A stretch of DNA of 64,000 nucleotides from Methanosarcina sp. ERenArc_MAG2 (GCA_023955635.1 JAMXHR010000017.1:248001-312000); one strand, 5' to 3'. Counted from the stretch's first letter, positions 38,677 to 47,913 are shown. The notes: generated by a model from the sequence alone, not told the origin. A program made the numbers and translations.

Positions 38677-39323
38677 ACAGTCCCTCCATGATTATTTTTT
38701 GTTATATGGGGAAACTCATTTATTATCTCTTTCGCGGGCGTCCATTGAGGAACTTTGGAGCGGCCTATCTTTGTTTTGGTCAGATCCGGCTTGTGTAATT
38801 AATTATTCGTCGGGGATTTTGTTTGTTCCTGACAGAGATGCTGAATCTGGATTTGAAGATAAAGGTATACTTTCGTTTTCAGATCTTTAAAAGGACTAAA
38901 TCTGATATTTATGCTTTAAGAGACACTATCTTTCTAATTTAACCCTTTTAATCTCTTAAATATTAACTTTTCTGAAATTTATTTCCTTTAAAAAGCTTTT
39001 ATTGATCTTATTTGGGTTGTTTTCTTAATGGGTCTACACGCTTGAACTGAGAAATCAGTAGAACTAAACGGTTAATCGTCTTATATATGAGTTTATCCAT
39101 AACGTCTGTTGTATTTGTTTTATTCTCCCGTTGCGTATTTTATACTCAATCTAAGAGTTTATTCGGACACTCAAAATTTATTTCTTATATTTTCATGTTC
39201 ACTTTTCATTCAAATAGAATCCTTTTACTGGGCTCGATAAGGATTTATCCTTTTATTTAAGGTTATATGCAAAATTAAACGCTCTATATAGCTTATTCTA
39301 TAAATTAATCCCATTAAATCTCC
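38677..39323. other. Long AT-rich spacer
   Basis: No supported gene. GGTCTACACGCTTGAACTGAGAAATCAG at 39031-39058 matches one end of the MITE family seen at 39411, 46205 and 47222, without an obvious second end. Confidence 0.4.
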
Positions 39324-39397
39324 CTATTTTTATAAGTATTTTTATATTTAAGCCAGCCAATTTCAGGGATGTCAACCGGCGATAGTCGGCAAGACAA
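39324..39397 (+). ncRNA. Conserved leader with hairpin-AAGACAA motif, copy 1
   Basis: The stretch CTATTTTTATAAGTATTTTT, then ATATTTAAGC and GTCAACCGGCGATAGTCGGC followed by AAGACAA, is repeated with changes at 59836-59912. The first part includes a TATA-like TTTATATTTA. The second part forms a short CCG/CGG stem. Both copies lie 150-250 bases upstream of genes for small secreted low-complexity proteins, suggesting a shared promoter plus structured leader or small RNA. It matches no RNA family known to me. Confidence 0.45.
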
Positions 39398-39410
39398 TTT
39401 AAACAAATCA

Positions 39411-39525
39411 GGACTTATGCTGTTGAACTGAGTAAACAGTAGCATTAAACTCCAAACAGTCTGAATATTATTATTTATGACAGACTTGCTTGTACTTTAT
39501 TATGAACCTCATGTGCACAAGTCCT
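39411..39525. repeat. MITE of the GGACTTACGC family
   Basis: GGACTTATGCTGTTGAACTGAG at the left and the inverted end ATGTGCACAAGTCCT at the right bound 115 non-coding bases. Related copies lie at 40721, 46205, 47222 and 56031 in this window. The right half is repeated at about 39991-40047 through the tandem duplication. Confidence 0.6.
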
Positions 39526-39621
39526 GTGTAGATACAATATAAAATAGATACAAAATAAAAACACCTCTCAAATTGTATCATATTGTATCTAATTGAACAA
39601 AAACCAGGAGTATCAAAACTT

Positions 39622-39984
39622 ATGGGTAAACAAATATTTGACAAAATAAAAAAGATCATGTGTATGTTTACACTAGTCTTTTTTGTAATGTCATTGACAG
39701 CTGCGTCAGTAAGCGCAGGGTCAAATGATGTTAAAAAATGGACTGAAGAGAAGACTAAATGGGATAAGGAGAAGAAGAAATGGGAGAATGAGAAGACTAA
39801 GTGGGATAAAGAGAAGAAGAAATGGGATACGAAAAATAAAACAGGACACGATTATAAGAACTGGCTAATTAAATACAACAAATGGTTGAGCAAACACAAA
39901 GCTTGGGAAACCAGTCACAAGAAATGGGAAACAAATTATAATAAATGGAAAAACAGCCAGAAAAAGTTGATTGAAAAATACTGA
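39622..39984 (+). CDS. Secreted tryptophan-heptad protein, copy 1
   Basis: 120 residues from MGKQIFDKIKK, with CCAGGAG upstream. Signal peptide with a hydrophobic core (MFTLVFFVMSLTAASVSAG). The mature part is almost all Lys, Glu, Asp and Trp. WDKEK/WENEK units place Trp every seven residues (KTKWDKEKKKWENEKTKWDK), then WLIKYNKWLSKHKAWETSHK repeats. It is predicted to form a long amphipathic coiled coil with a Trp stripe. Tandem duplicate of the next gene. Function unknown; an envelope or extracellular structural role is possible. Confidence 0.75.
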   Translation: MGKQIFDKIKKIMCMFTLVFFVMSLTAASVSAGSNDVKKWTEEKTKWDKEKKKWENEKTKWDKEKKKWDTKNKTGHDYKNWLIKYNKWLSKHKAWETSHKKWETNYNKWKNSQKKLIEKY

Positions 39985-39990
39985 AACAGT

Positions 39991-40145
39991 CTAAGTCTTA
40001 GTATTTATGGACTTTCTGCTTTATTATGAATCTCGTATGTACAAGTCCTGTGTAGATACAAAATAAAATATATCCAACGTAAAACCACCTCTCAAATTGT
40101 ATCATTTTGTATCGAATTGAACAAAAACCAGGAGTATCAAAACTT
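39991..40145. repeat. Duplicated upstream region
   Basis: The sequence before copy 2 repeats that before copy 1 (TGCTTTATTATGAA, ACAAGTCCTGTGTAGATACA, CACCTCTCAAATTGTATCAT). The duplication unit is therefore about 520 bases and includes promoter, ribosome site and gene. Confidence 0.65.
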
Positions 40146-40508
40146 ATGGGTAAACAAATATTTGACAGAATAAAAAAGATCATGTGTATGTTTACACTAG
40201 TCTTTTTTGTAATGTCATTGACGGCTGCGTCAGTAAGCGCGGGGTCAAATGATGTTAAAAAATGGACTGAAGAGAAGACTAAGTGGGATAAGGAAAAGAC
40301 TCAGTGGGACAAGGAGAAGACTAAGTCGGATAAGGAGAAAACTCAGTGGGATGAGGAAAAGACTCAGTGGGATCAGAAAAATAAAACCGGAAACGATTAT
40401 AAGAACTGGTTAATTAAATACAACAAATGGTTGAGCAAACACAAAGCTTGGGAAACCAGTCACAAGAAATGGGAAACAAACTATAATAAATGGGAAAACA
40501 GCCAGTAA
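40146..40508 (+). CDS. Secreted tryptophan-heptad protein, copy 2
   Basis: 120 residues with the same signal peptide and C-terminal half as the gene at 39622. The heptad region differs: KWDKEKTQWDKEKTKSDKEK replaces part of the first array, with one Trp changed to Ser, and the last residues (KKLIEKY) are missing. The array is changing by whole heptads while the flanks stay constant. Start, ribosome site and upstream region are duplicated from copy 1. Confidence 0.75.
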   Translation: MGKQIFDRIKKIMCMFTLVFFVMSLTAASVSAGSNDVKKWTEEKTKWDKEKTQWDKEKTKSDKEKTQWDEEKTQWDQKNKTGNDYKNWLIKYNKWLSKHKAWETSHKKWETNYNKWENSQ

Positions 40509-40600
40509 AAGTTGATTGTGAAATCCTGAATAACTGGCTGTAAAATAAACCAAATAGATACTAAACTAACTAAATAAATAGTTATCTAAATAATTAACTA

Positions 40601-40680
40601 AACAAGTAATAAACTAAACAAGTAATAAACTAAACAAGTAATAAACTAAACAAGTAATAAACTAAACAAGTAATAAACTA
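40601..40680. repeat. Five perfect 16-bp tandem repeats
   Basis: AACAAGTAATAAACTA repeated five times without a mismatch. No spacers of unique sequence, so not a CRISPR array. It lies just after the second heptad-protein gene and could be a mutable site. Confidence 0.85.
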
Positions 40681-40720
40681 AATAAACGGTGGCTATAAAA
40701 GAAACTTATTTCCGGATAGA

Positions 40721-40785
40721 ATTTACGCGCTTGAAGAACAAAATAAAGCACGCTATTGGTTCCTCAGTTCAAGCGCGTAAGTCCT
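40721..40785. repeat. Short MITE of the GGACTTACGC family
   Basis: TTTACGCGCTTGAA and the exact inverted TTCAAGCGCGTAA bracket a 30-base interior; it can fold into one long hairpin. Confidence 0.55.
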
Positions 40786-40794
40786 ACCTCCTTT

Positions 40795-40950
40795 TACTTT
40801 CAGCCTTCCATGAGAAAGCAGTCTTTTGATTATGTTTTTCCAAACTTCCCTTCCAATTCCACACTGAATTCAGTGCCCTTATTGGGTGTCGTAGGGCTCG
40901 GGAGGCGTCCCAGATGCGGACAATATTCTATTTTCCTGAGCTTCATCATT
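40795..40950 (-). pseudogene. N-terminal methyltransferase relic
   Basis: The plus-strand sequence (TTTGATTATGTTTTTCCAAA, CTTCCCTTCCAATTCCACACTG, GTCGTAGGGCTCGG, CCAGATGCGGACAATATTC) follows the complement of the first 50 codons of the methyltransferase at 30191 closely, with indels and stops. It is a decayed copy, outside the transporter island. Confidence 0.65.
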
Positions 40951-41351
40951 CTAAATCTTCTTACATTTTCCGCCTTTCAGAACAGTGGCTAATAGTAACT
41001 CAATAACAAATTGGATTAATTCCAATTCATTCCAGAAAGAGCTGGAGTAAAAAAGTAGTAGAAGAAAAACTGCAACTATTCAGCCAGATAAAACAACATT
41101 AAGAGACGTCTTTAAGATACCATGCGTATATTTATGTGAATTAACTTTCTTGAATTGCTGGTTGTTAATTTCGATTTTACTTTATTCATTAGTTAGTGAT
41201 TACTACACTTATCTATCACGTCAAAACAAATATCAATCAACTGGTTTTTGTAAACCGAATTGTTCCAAAAGCTCGGTGGAATTTTGATAAGTATCTGAGC
41301 CAGTTGGTGAAATAATGGACTGCGGTAACTGTCCAATCTGACAGAGTCGAG
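40951..41351. other. Spacer
   Basis: AT-rich, no supported gene or repeat. Confidence 0.35.
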
Positions 41352-41591
41352 TTACAGTCCCGCTCTTTCAACCATTATATCTGCCACATGTTTTGCATCT
41401 CTGAACGGGAAATCCTTTTCAGTAATCAGGTTTTCCGCCTCTTTTGCAGTAACTTCAACATCCCCTATTCTGCATGTGGTGTCCAGCCCCTCGGGTAAGG
41501 CAGCAATCAACTCCTCCATCGTGTTTATGGGGAATTTCGCATCTTTAAGTATTTCAAGGATCTGTTCGTAAACTTCTTCCTTTACGTTCAT
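41352..41591 (-). CDS. MTH865-family protein
   Basis: 79 residues, MNVKEEVYEQILEILKDAKF, then FPINTMEELIAALPEG and ITEKDFPFRDAKHVADIMVERA. The pattern matches the small helical MTH865-like family of methanogens, which adopts an EF-hand-like fold without a proven function. No neighbour is obviously coupled to it. Confidence 0.75.
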   Translation of the reverse strand: MNVKEEVYEQILEILKDAKFPINTMEELIAALPEGLDTTCRIGDVEVTAKEAENLITEKDFPFRDAKHVADIMVERAGL

Positions 41592-41909
41592 TTTTTCCCT
41601 CAGATTCCGGTCTTTTTGTTTCGCACTTTTGGACGAATTAGGGTATCAGTATAAAATATGAACCTCATATTCCTACTTAAGAGGTATCCTATAATTCACG
41701 TCCGCCAAAATAATGTGTTCCCCGCAGGAGGGATGTAAAAGCAAACGGAAGTGCCCAGATTCGAGGCAATTGATGTTGGAAAATCTTGATTCATACATAC
41801 TTAATCCCTGAAGATGGCGGAATCAAAGTTTCGCGTTTTTGTCTCGTGTTGGGCGGAAATGTGCCGTTGCTTGCAGAGGGGTGCACAAAAGCAATTTTGA
41901 TTTGTGGAG
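41592..41909. other. Spacer with a repeated 35-bp segment
   Basis: No gene. GCAGAGGGGTGCACAAAAGC and following bases near 41874-41905 resemble CTTCGGGGTGCGCCAGCGCA near 47513, probably an insertion-sequence end. Confidence 0.35.
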
Positions 41910-43045
41910 TTAAAAACTATAGAATGCCACCAACGCACTCATTTCCAACTTAACCAAGCATAAATCACCTGCATGCAGCTTCAGGGAATCAACAAATTGT
42001 GCAGGCACTTCTGCAGTCAGAGTCTTGTTATGTCTGACAAGTTTAAGTGTAATTCGTTTTTTTGGTCCTTTATTGATGATACTATTGACACGTGCAGAAT
42101 AAATGTTTTCATCCTGATCCTCAGAATTGGAATCAGGCAAAAGAAGAGTTATGTTCTCAGGATGGATTCCCCAGGAAACTTTATCTCCGGCTTTGAAGTT
42201 CAAATATTTTATTTTTATTCTCAGGTCTCCGCTTTCTAACACTGTACTTTTTGACTCTTCATCATACTCTTTAACATAAGCATCGTCGAAAATATTTGAC
42301 ACGCCAACTAGCTCTGCCACATGCAGGTTTTTAGGATGATAGAAGATCTCTTCAGGGGTTCCGAACTGCTGGGCCTTTCCTCCATGTAAAATAAGAATTT
42401 TGTCGGCTAACAGGAAAGCTTCTTCGAGATTGTGAGTGATAAATAACAAAGGTATTGCAATCTTGTTTTGCAAATTTTTTATTTTTTCTGCAAGTTCTAT
42501 TCTTATTTCCAGGTCAAGTGCAGAGAAGGGTTCATCCAGAAGTAAAATCTCTGGTTTGGGAGCAAGAGCTCTTGCTAGAGCTACTCTCTGTTTTTGCCCC
42601 CTGACAGTTGGGATGGATATCGGGTTTCCAATTCCTCAATATGGAGAAGGTTCAGCATTTCCAGAACCCTTTCTTTCTTGGCTTCTTTCTCCCAACCTTT
42701 GAGGCCGCATTCTATGTTTTTTCTAACGTTCATGTGGGGAAAGAGGGTATAGTTCTGAAAAACATAGCCAAGATTGCGCTTCTGGATTGGTAGATTTATT
42801 TTTTTGTCTTTATCGTAATAAACTTTACTTCCCACAGTTATTTTTCCATCATCTGGTTCTGTGATTCCAGAAATACATTTGAACAGTGTGGTCTTTCCTG
42901 ATCCTGACGGCCCAAAAAGTACGACAAGTTTGTTTTCCATTTCAAAGCTGACATCTAACATAAAAGCTTTCTTAACGTCTTTTTTCCCATTGTTACCAGC
43001 TTCATTATACTGTTTTTTAAGTTCGACTTTAACGCCCAAGCTCAT
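41910..43045 (-). CDS. modC: Molybdate/tungstate ABC transporter ATPase (frameshift)
   Basis: About 379 residues when restored. The first frame holds Walker A GPSGSGKT and the Q-loop FQNYTLFPHMNV, and stops after LSGGKNRE. One added base in the C run 42597-42601 gives LSGGQKQRVALARALAPKPE, then Walker B ILLLDEPFSALD, LFITHNLEEAF and a C-terminal TOBE/Mop-like domain (WGIHPENITLL onward). The TOBE domain is typical of oxyanion-responsive ModC/WtpC/CysA. It overlaps modB by 4 bases (ATGA). The frameshift is in a homopolymer, so error is likely. Confidence 0.88.
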
Positions 43046-43718
43046 ACCTCTAATTTTCCTACAAATTTCCCGGTTAGAGCAATGGCCAGCAGGGACATAA
43101 GAATCAGGATTAAAACCAGCATCTGGGCAAGTTCATTATTTCCTGACTGAAAAGCGTTGTATATTGAGATCGACATTGTGTTCGTTTTTCCCGGGATATT
43201 TCCTGCCACCATGAGGGTTGCTCCAAATTCCCCAATAGCCCTTGCAAAACTGAGTATCAGTCCTGCCAATATTCCTTTTTTTGCAAGAGGCAATGTTATT
43301 AGAAAAGCAGTTTCAATCTCACTTCTTCCTAGAATGTAGGCTGTATATTCAAATTCCTTATCCACTGCTTCAATGGCCGCTTGTGCCGTTCTCACCATTA
43401 AGGGAGGGAAACCGCATAAGCCGCAATGACTGCAGCCTGCCAGGTAAACATGATCCCAGTTCCCAGAAAGCTGAAAATCAAGTGGCCAAGAAATCCTTTT
43501 TTCCCTACCAGAATGACCAGAAGATAGCCAATCACGGTAGGTGGGAGGACTAGAGGAAGTGTTACCAACAACTCTGCAAGCTTTTTTCCACGGAAATTAA
43601 ATCTCGCAAATATATAAGCTATGAATACACCACTGCACAGTACGAGGATGGATGATATGAAAGCTATCCAGAGTGAGAGATATAAAGGAAACCATATCTG
43701 GTCGAAAATTGAAGTCAT
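43042..43718 (-). CDS. modB: Molybdate/tungstate ABC transporter permease (frameshift)
   Basis: About 225 residues when restored. The first frame (43718-43398) has three helices and LVTLPLVLPPTVIGYLL, ending at AYAVSLP. One added base at the G run 43402-43404 continues with LMVRTAQAAIEAVDKEFEYT, then LGRSEIETAFLITLPLAKKG, the EAA-type coupling loop, and GEFGATLMVAGNIPGKT, the ModB/WtpB signature. It forms the transporter with ModC and a ModA. Immediately upstream is only a relic of modA. Confidence 0.88.
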
Positions 43719-43785
43719 ATTTGATTCTGTTCTAAGGCTATCGGATAGATAATTATGTACTAACAGGCATATTTATATCGATTTT

Positions 43786-43880
43786 ATAGTGTCGGGTTGT
43801 GCAGTTTTTGTATAGGTCATATATACAAAGCCTGTATCCACTTCTCCCCTTTCCACGTATACAAGGGCCTGTTAAAATGC
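43786..43880 (-). pseudogene. Relic of modA
   Basis: About 95 bases align closely with the intact modA between 46500 and 46590: both read GCAGTTTTTG, then TATACAAA, ACTTCTCC, CTTTCCACRTATACAAG on the plus strand. It corresponds to the VYVERGEVDAGFVYITDAKT segment. It lies exactly where modA would precede modB in a modABC operon, showing that the original copy was lost. Confidence 0.7.
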
Positions 43881-44049
43881 TTGTATTCTCAATTTAGAAT
43901 CTTTCAGGTCTTTCAAACGGTTTTTAGAAAGCAAACTGTTTTTGTGGAACATTCTACATTATAGACATAATAATGGTAAAATAAGTAAAAATCCCAGTAA
44001 AAACTATCTGGGATAACACTCATGCAATGGACGAATGGAAATAAAACAA

Positions 44050-44259
44050 TTAATCTATGGCTATCATCACATTTGAGGCCTTGATTACTGCGTATGCTTC
44101 GCTTCCCTCTTTTAACTTCAGATTTTCAGCTGATGTCTTTGTGATGATGGAAGTGATTTCCGCTCCACCTGGTAACTCTATTACAATTTCAGTGTTGACC
44201 GCTCCAGCGACAATTTTTTTAACCTTGCCTTTCAAGACGTTGCGCGCACTCAGTTTCAT
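44050..44259 (-). CDS. Mop (molbindin-like) protein
   Basis: 69 residues from MKLSARNVLKGKVKKIVAGA, a single Mop/TOBE domain: VNTEIVIELPGG, ITSIITKTSAENLKLKEGSE, AYAVIKASNVMIA. Such proteins assemble as oligomers and bind molybdate or tungstate, acting as storage or buffer. Its place between modB and modA fits a molybdenum-handling region. An alternative ATG five codons upstream exists (MEKQI). Confidence 0.85.
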   Translation of the reverse strand: MKLSARNVLKGKVKKIVAGAVNTEIVIELPGGAEITSIITKTSAENLKLKEGSEAYAVIKASNVMIAID

Positions 44260-44279
44260 TATTTGCTTCTCCACTCAAT

Positions 44280-44339
44280 ATTTAGTTAATTATTTAGTTA
44301 ATTATTTAGTTAATTATTTAGTTAATTATTTAGTTAATT
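44280..44339. repeat. Five 12-bp tandem repeats before the Mop gene
   Basis: ATTTAGTTAATT repeated five times perfectly, ending about 20 bases upstream of the Mop start on the minus strand. It is therefore placed in the promoter or leader, where repeat-number change could tune expression. Confidence 0.85.
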
Positions 44340-44596
44340 ATTATTTTACATGTGTATATGTGAACTGTATATATGAGCCTTACGAACTTGAAATCAGTTT
44401 CCAAAGGTTTATGGTTTATATTTGGGAAATGGATTTCAATTCTCAGCTCGAAACAACGAAGAGCCAAAATAGTTTTTAAATCAAAATTTTAATTTGAGGG
44501 CTTCCCAAAATTACTGAGATTACATCTCCTATTAGAACTATCCATCGGATTTTTTGGAGAGGTCTAAAGTCTTTGGGTCTAAAGTCTTTATATCTG

Positions 44597-45961
44597 TTAT
44601 TTGTTAACCACGACCGTCTTTATGTTAACAAATTCCTTGAGACCATAATGGGAAAGTTCTCGCCCGATCCCGGACTTCTTGATCCCACCAAAAGGCAGCC
44701 TCGGGTCGGACCTGACCATTCCGTTGATTGCTACAAATCCTGACCTGATCCTTTTTGCTAGCTTCTCTGCCCTTTCCAGATTTCCGGACCACACTTCGGC
44801 TCCAAGCCCGAACTCTGTGGAGTTTGCGATTTTTACTGCTTCATCTTCATCCTTTACTGTGATCACCGGCGCAATAGGGCCGAAAACTTCTATATTACAG
44901 ACCTCCATATCGGCACTAGCTGCAGGGATAAGGGTCGGTCTGAAGAAAAAGCCCTTTTCACATTCTTTTCCACAGGCACGAGGCTCAGCTCCTTTCTTTT
45001 TTGCGTCCTGAACGATCTTCTCGAGACTACCCACAAATTCCTCTTTTGCAACAGGCCCGATATCGGTTTCTTCATCCATCGGATCCCCGATTTTCAGTTT
45101 ATTAATTTCTAGTTCAAATGCCTTCATAAAATCCGCAATAACATTTTCTAAGACAATAAATCTCTTGGCAGCAATACAGCCCTGTCCTGTGTTGAGGAAA
45201 CGAGACTTCGCTGCGGCCTGAGCAGCCCTCTCGATATCGGCATCTTCAAGCACTATAAATGGGTCAGACCCTCCTAATTCCAGTACAAAAGGCTTGATAG
45301 CTTTCCCGGCAAGCTCACCGATTTCAGAGCCTGCACTTATGCTTCCGGTAAGCGAAACCCCGTCCACCATGTCCTTTTTAATAATCTCCATGGTAATTTT
45401 CGGGTCAATTAAAAGGGTCTTGAAAACGTTTTCCGGAAACCCTGCCTCCAGAAAGATTCTCTCAACCTCCAGAGCTGACCTCGGCACATTTGAGGCGTGT
45501 TTGAGCACACAGACATTTCCTGCACAAATTGTAGGTATCGCAAACTTGAATACCTGCCAGAAAGGAAAATTCCAGGGCATGATCCCGAGAATTATTCCCA
45601 GAGGCTCAAAAGTCACATAACTTTTCTCAGCTCCTGTATCAACAACCTCATCTTTCAGAAACTCAGCCGCATTTTTAATGTAATAGTCACATATAAAGGC
45701 GCACTTCTGGACCTCGGCTCTCGACTGCTTGATAGGTTTTCCCATCTCTTTCGTAATAATCTCGGCATAGATATCGGAATTCTTTCGAAGGACTTCTGCA
45801 ACCCTTGCAAGATACTTCGTCCTTTCGTCAACAGACAAGGAACTCCACATGGAAAAAGCAGCCCTTGATTTTTTAATATATGCCTCACATTCCTCAAAAG
45901 AAAAAGAATCATATGTCCAGTTTACTTCTTCAGTATAGGGATTAACTGATTTTAATTTCAT
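44597..45961 (-). CDS. NAD(P)-dependent aldehyde dehydrogenase
   Basis: 454 residues, GAGGTGGAAGC before the ATG. Aldehyde dehydrogenase superfamily: PWNFPFWQVFKFAIPTICAG, VSLTGSISAGSEIGELAG (cofactor loop), catalytic Glu in FVLELGGSDPFIV and catalytic Cys in NTGQGCIAAKR, then EVFGPIAPVITV and LPFGGIKKSGIGRE. Length and sequence are closest to the short succinate-semialdehyde dehydrogenase-type enzymes; the exact aldehyde is not determined. It stands between the Mop gene and modA without evident coupling. Confidence 0.88.
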   Translation of the reverse strand: MKLKSVNPYTEEVNWTYDSFSFEECEAYIKKSRAAFSMWSSLSVDERTKYLARVAEVLRKNSDIYAEIITKEMGKPIKQSRAEVQKCAFICDYYIKNAAEFLKDEVVDTGAEKSYVTFEPLGIILGIMPWNFPFWQVFKFAIPTICAGNVCVLKHASNVPRSALEVERIFLEAGFPENVFKTLLIDPKITMEIIKKDMVDGVSLTGSISAGSEIGELAGKAIKPFVLELGGSDPFIVLEDADIERAAQAAAKSRFLNTGQGCIAAKRFIVLENVIADFMKAFELEINKLKIGDPMDEETDIGPVAKEEFVGSLEKIVQDAKKKGAEPRACGKECEKGFFFRPTLIPAASADMEVCNIEVFGPIAPVITVKDEDEAVKIANSTEFGLGAEVWSGNLERAEKLAKRIRSGFVAINGMVRSDPRLPFGGIKKSGIGRELSHYGLKEFVNIKTVVVNK

Positions 45962-46204
45962 GCTTCCACCTCGGACACATTTCGTTTGTTTCTTAAGTAT
46001 GAGGTTTGATTGATTTCAAGATTCATAACCTCATCCCCAGGAAAGTCATATAATAATAGTGGAGATCTTTGTAATAAACTTTAAGTGGATGGATCTGGCA
46101 GAAAATCAGATGCTGGGGTTTATACCTATTCATGAGACCCGAAAAGAAGAATATCTTATTCAATAGTAACTTCAATAGCCTTAGTTTTTGTATTATTAAT
46201 TTCT

Positions 46205-46329
46205 AGGACTTACGCAGTTGAACTGAGAAATTAATAATAGCAAGCCTTCAACTTCCTAATGAATAACTTTAACGCAAGGCTTGCTGTACTTGATTTTACG
46301 CTTAAATCACTTAAGTTCTATTAAGTCCT
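46205..46329. repeat. MITE of the GGACTTACGC family
   Basis: GGACTTACGCAGTTGAACTG at the left, inverted AAGTTCTATTAAGTCC at the right. It lies just downstream of modA and may carry its terminator. Confidence 0.55.
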
Positions 46330-46337
46330 GTATTTTA

Positions 46338-47165
46338 TCATGATTGGGCAACAAAACCATATTCTTTCAGTATTTCCTGTCCTTCTTTCCCGGTTACGAA
46401 ATCAAGGAACTTCTGAGCTTTTTCTTTATGTTCGGAAGAAGAAACTACAGCTATCGGATATGCAATAGGGGTACTAACAGACACGTTTGTAACTATTTTA
46501 ATAGTGCCTGGTTTTGCAGTTTTTGCATCGGTTATGTATACAAACCCTGCATCAACTTCTCCTCTTTCCACATATACAAGTACTTGTTTGACGTCTTCAG
46601 CAAGTACCGTCTTATTTTCAAGCTGACTCCATAAGCCCGCTTCAGTCAGTGCAAGGCGCGTATATTTTCCGACAGGGGCTGTATCAGGGTTTCCAATGCT
46701 TATCTTTTGAATTTTAGGGTCAGCCAGATTTCTTATGTCAGTTATATTAAGGGTACTGTTTTCAGGGACGATAAGCACAAGTGAATTGTGAACAAAGTCT
46801 TTTCTTGAATTGTTTGCGATAAGTGATTCATTGGCAAGTATGTCCATTTGACTCTCGTCCGCTGAGGCAAAAAGATCGACAGGAGCTCCTCCCTCTATCT
46901 GCATACGCAGGCTACCCGAGCCTCCAAAATTCAGGTTTACATTCGTTCCAGGATTTTCCTTCTCAAACTGGGAAGCAATGTCCGTAAAAGCGTCAGTAAG
47001 GCTAGCAGCCGCAGAAACTGTTATAACTTCAGGCTCTGCTGTAGCTGGAGTTACTGCTGTAACTGGAGTCACCGTTGCATTCGGAGCCTCACCTTGATTT
47101 CCAGCGCATCCTATTGCAAGGAATACACTTAACAATACTAACAGAATTATCAGTTCTTTTCTCAT
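46338..47165 (-). CDS. modA: Molybdate-binding lipoprotein
   Basis: 275 residues from MRKELIILL with GGGGGAAAT upstream. Lipobox LAIGC, then a Thr/Pro/Val linker (TVTPVTAVTPATAEP). The binding domain starts VITVSAAASLTDAFTDIA, with the conserved SAAASL oxyanion-binding serines, and continues with NFGGSGSLRMQIEGGAPVDL, FASADESQMD and VLVYVERGEVDAGFVYITDA. It delivers molybdate to ModBC, whose genes are 3 kb away. The N-terminal leader is similar to that of the lipoprotein at 55206. Confidence 0.93.
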   Translation of the reverse strand: MRKELIILLVLLSVFLAIGCAGNQGEAPNATVTPVTAVTPATAEPEVITVSAAASLTDAFTDIASQFEKENPGTNVNLNFGGSGSLRMQIEGGAPVDLFASADESQMDILANESLIANNSRKDFVHNSLVLIVPENSTLNITDIRNLADPKIQKISIGNPDTAPVGKYTRLALTEAGLWSQLENKTVLAEDVKQVLVYVERGEVDAGFVYITDAKTAKPGTIKIVTNVSVSTPIAYPIAVVSSSEHKEKAQKFLDFVTGKEGQEILKEYGFVAQS

Positions 47166-47221
47166 TATTTCCCCCATATTATACAAATTAGTGTATTATA
47201 CAAGATTTACGTGGATATAGT

Positions 47222-47352
47222 ATTTACGTGGTTGAACTGAGAAATCAATAGCATTAAATCCTCAACTGTTAGGACACTAAACCAGCCGCTAAAACACTAG
47301 ACCAGTCACAACGCCGAAAGTACTTAATTTTGTACTTCAAGTGCGTAAGTCC
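47222..47352. repeat. MITE of the GGACTTACGC family upstream of modA
   Basis: TTTACGTGGTTGAACTGAGA at the left and ACTTCAAGTGCGTAAGTCC at the right. It lies just upstream of modA on the minus strand, where it could contribute promoter sequence. Confidence 0.55.
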
Positions 47353-47913
47353 ATTTCTTTTATATTTGCGGCATCGGCATCTACTGGGCAGCCTGTAGGT
47401 GGTCAACTCACCTTCCTGAAGAAGGATATATTACTATCAACAGGGTATTTGAGGTAGCACTGCCGACATCTTCTGACATATGTTTTTATTCCAGTCGAAT
47501 ACCCCGCAGCTTGCTTCGGGGTGCGCCAGCGCAACTTTGATTCGTCTTGCTTGGGACTAACTATTCTCTATCGACAATTTTATAATATACATGTATATAT
47601 AAATTTGAGCGCAATAGTCTTATCTTACTTTTACATGGATATGTTACATCTTACATATCTATGGGAACTATGAAAATCAGATTTCGGACTATACGTTGCT
47701 CTGTGGTTTTTGTCGCAAACTTTGGTTCGAAGGCTGAATTTGTCAATCCAGCTCTTATAAAGTTGGCTGATTTCCTGTCAAAAATTAATTTAAAATTATA
47801 GTACATTTCCTTCAGTTATGTCCATCTCTACATAATGTGATCTCTCGGATTCCCTGCTCTCTAATATCTTACATCTGGGCTTCCGTATTCTTCTGCGTTA
47901 TGTTAGATACAAC
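47353..47913. other. Spacer before the fmd operon
   Basis: No gene. ACCCCGCAGCTTGCTTCGGGGT (47501-47522) forms a strong GC hairpin like those of REP/IS200-type repeats. An AT-rich stretch with TATACATGTATATATAAA near 47587 may carry the fmd promoter, giving a leader of about 300 bases. Confidence 0.4.

Noticed and set aside
40601..40680. Regular repeats resembling a small CRISPR array
   Set aside because: Units of 16 bases are directly adjacent with no spacer sequence and no cas genes are present.
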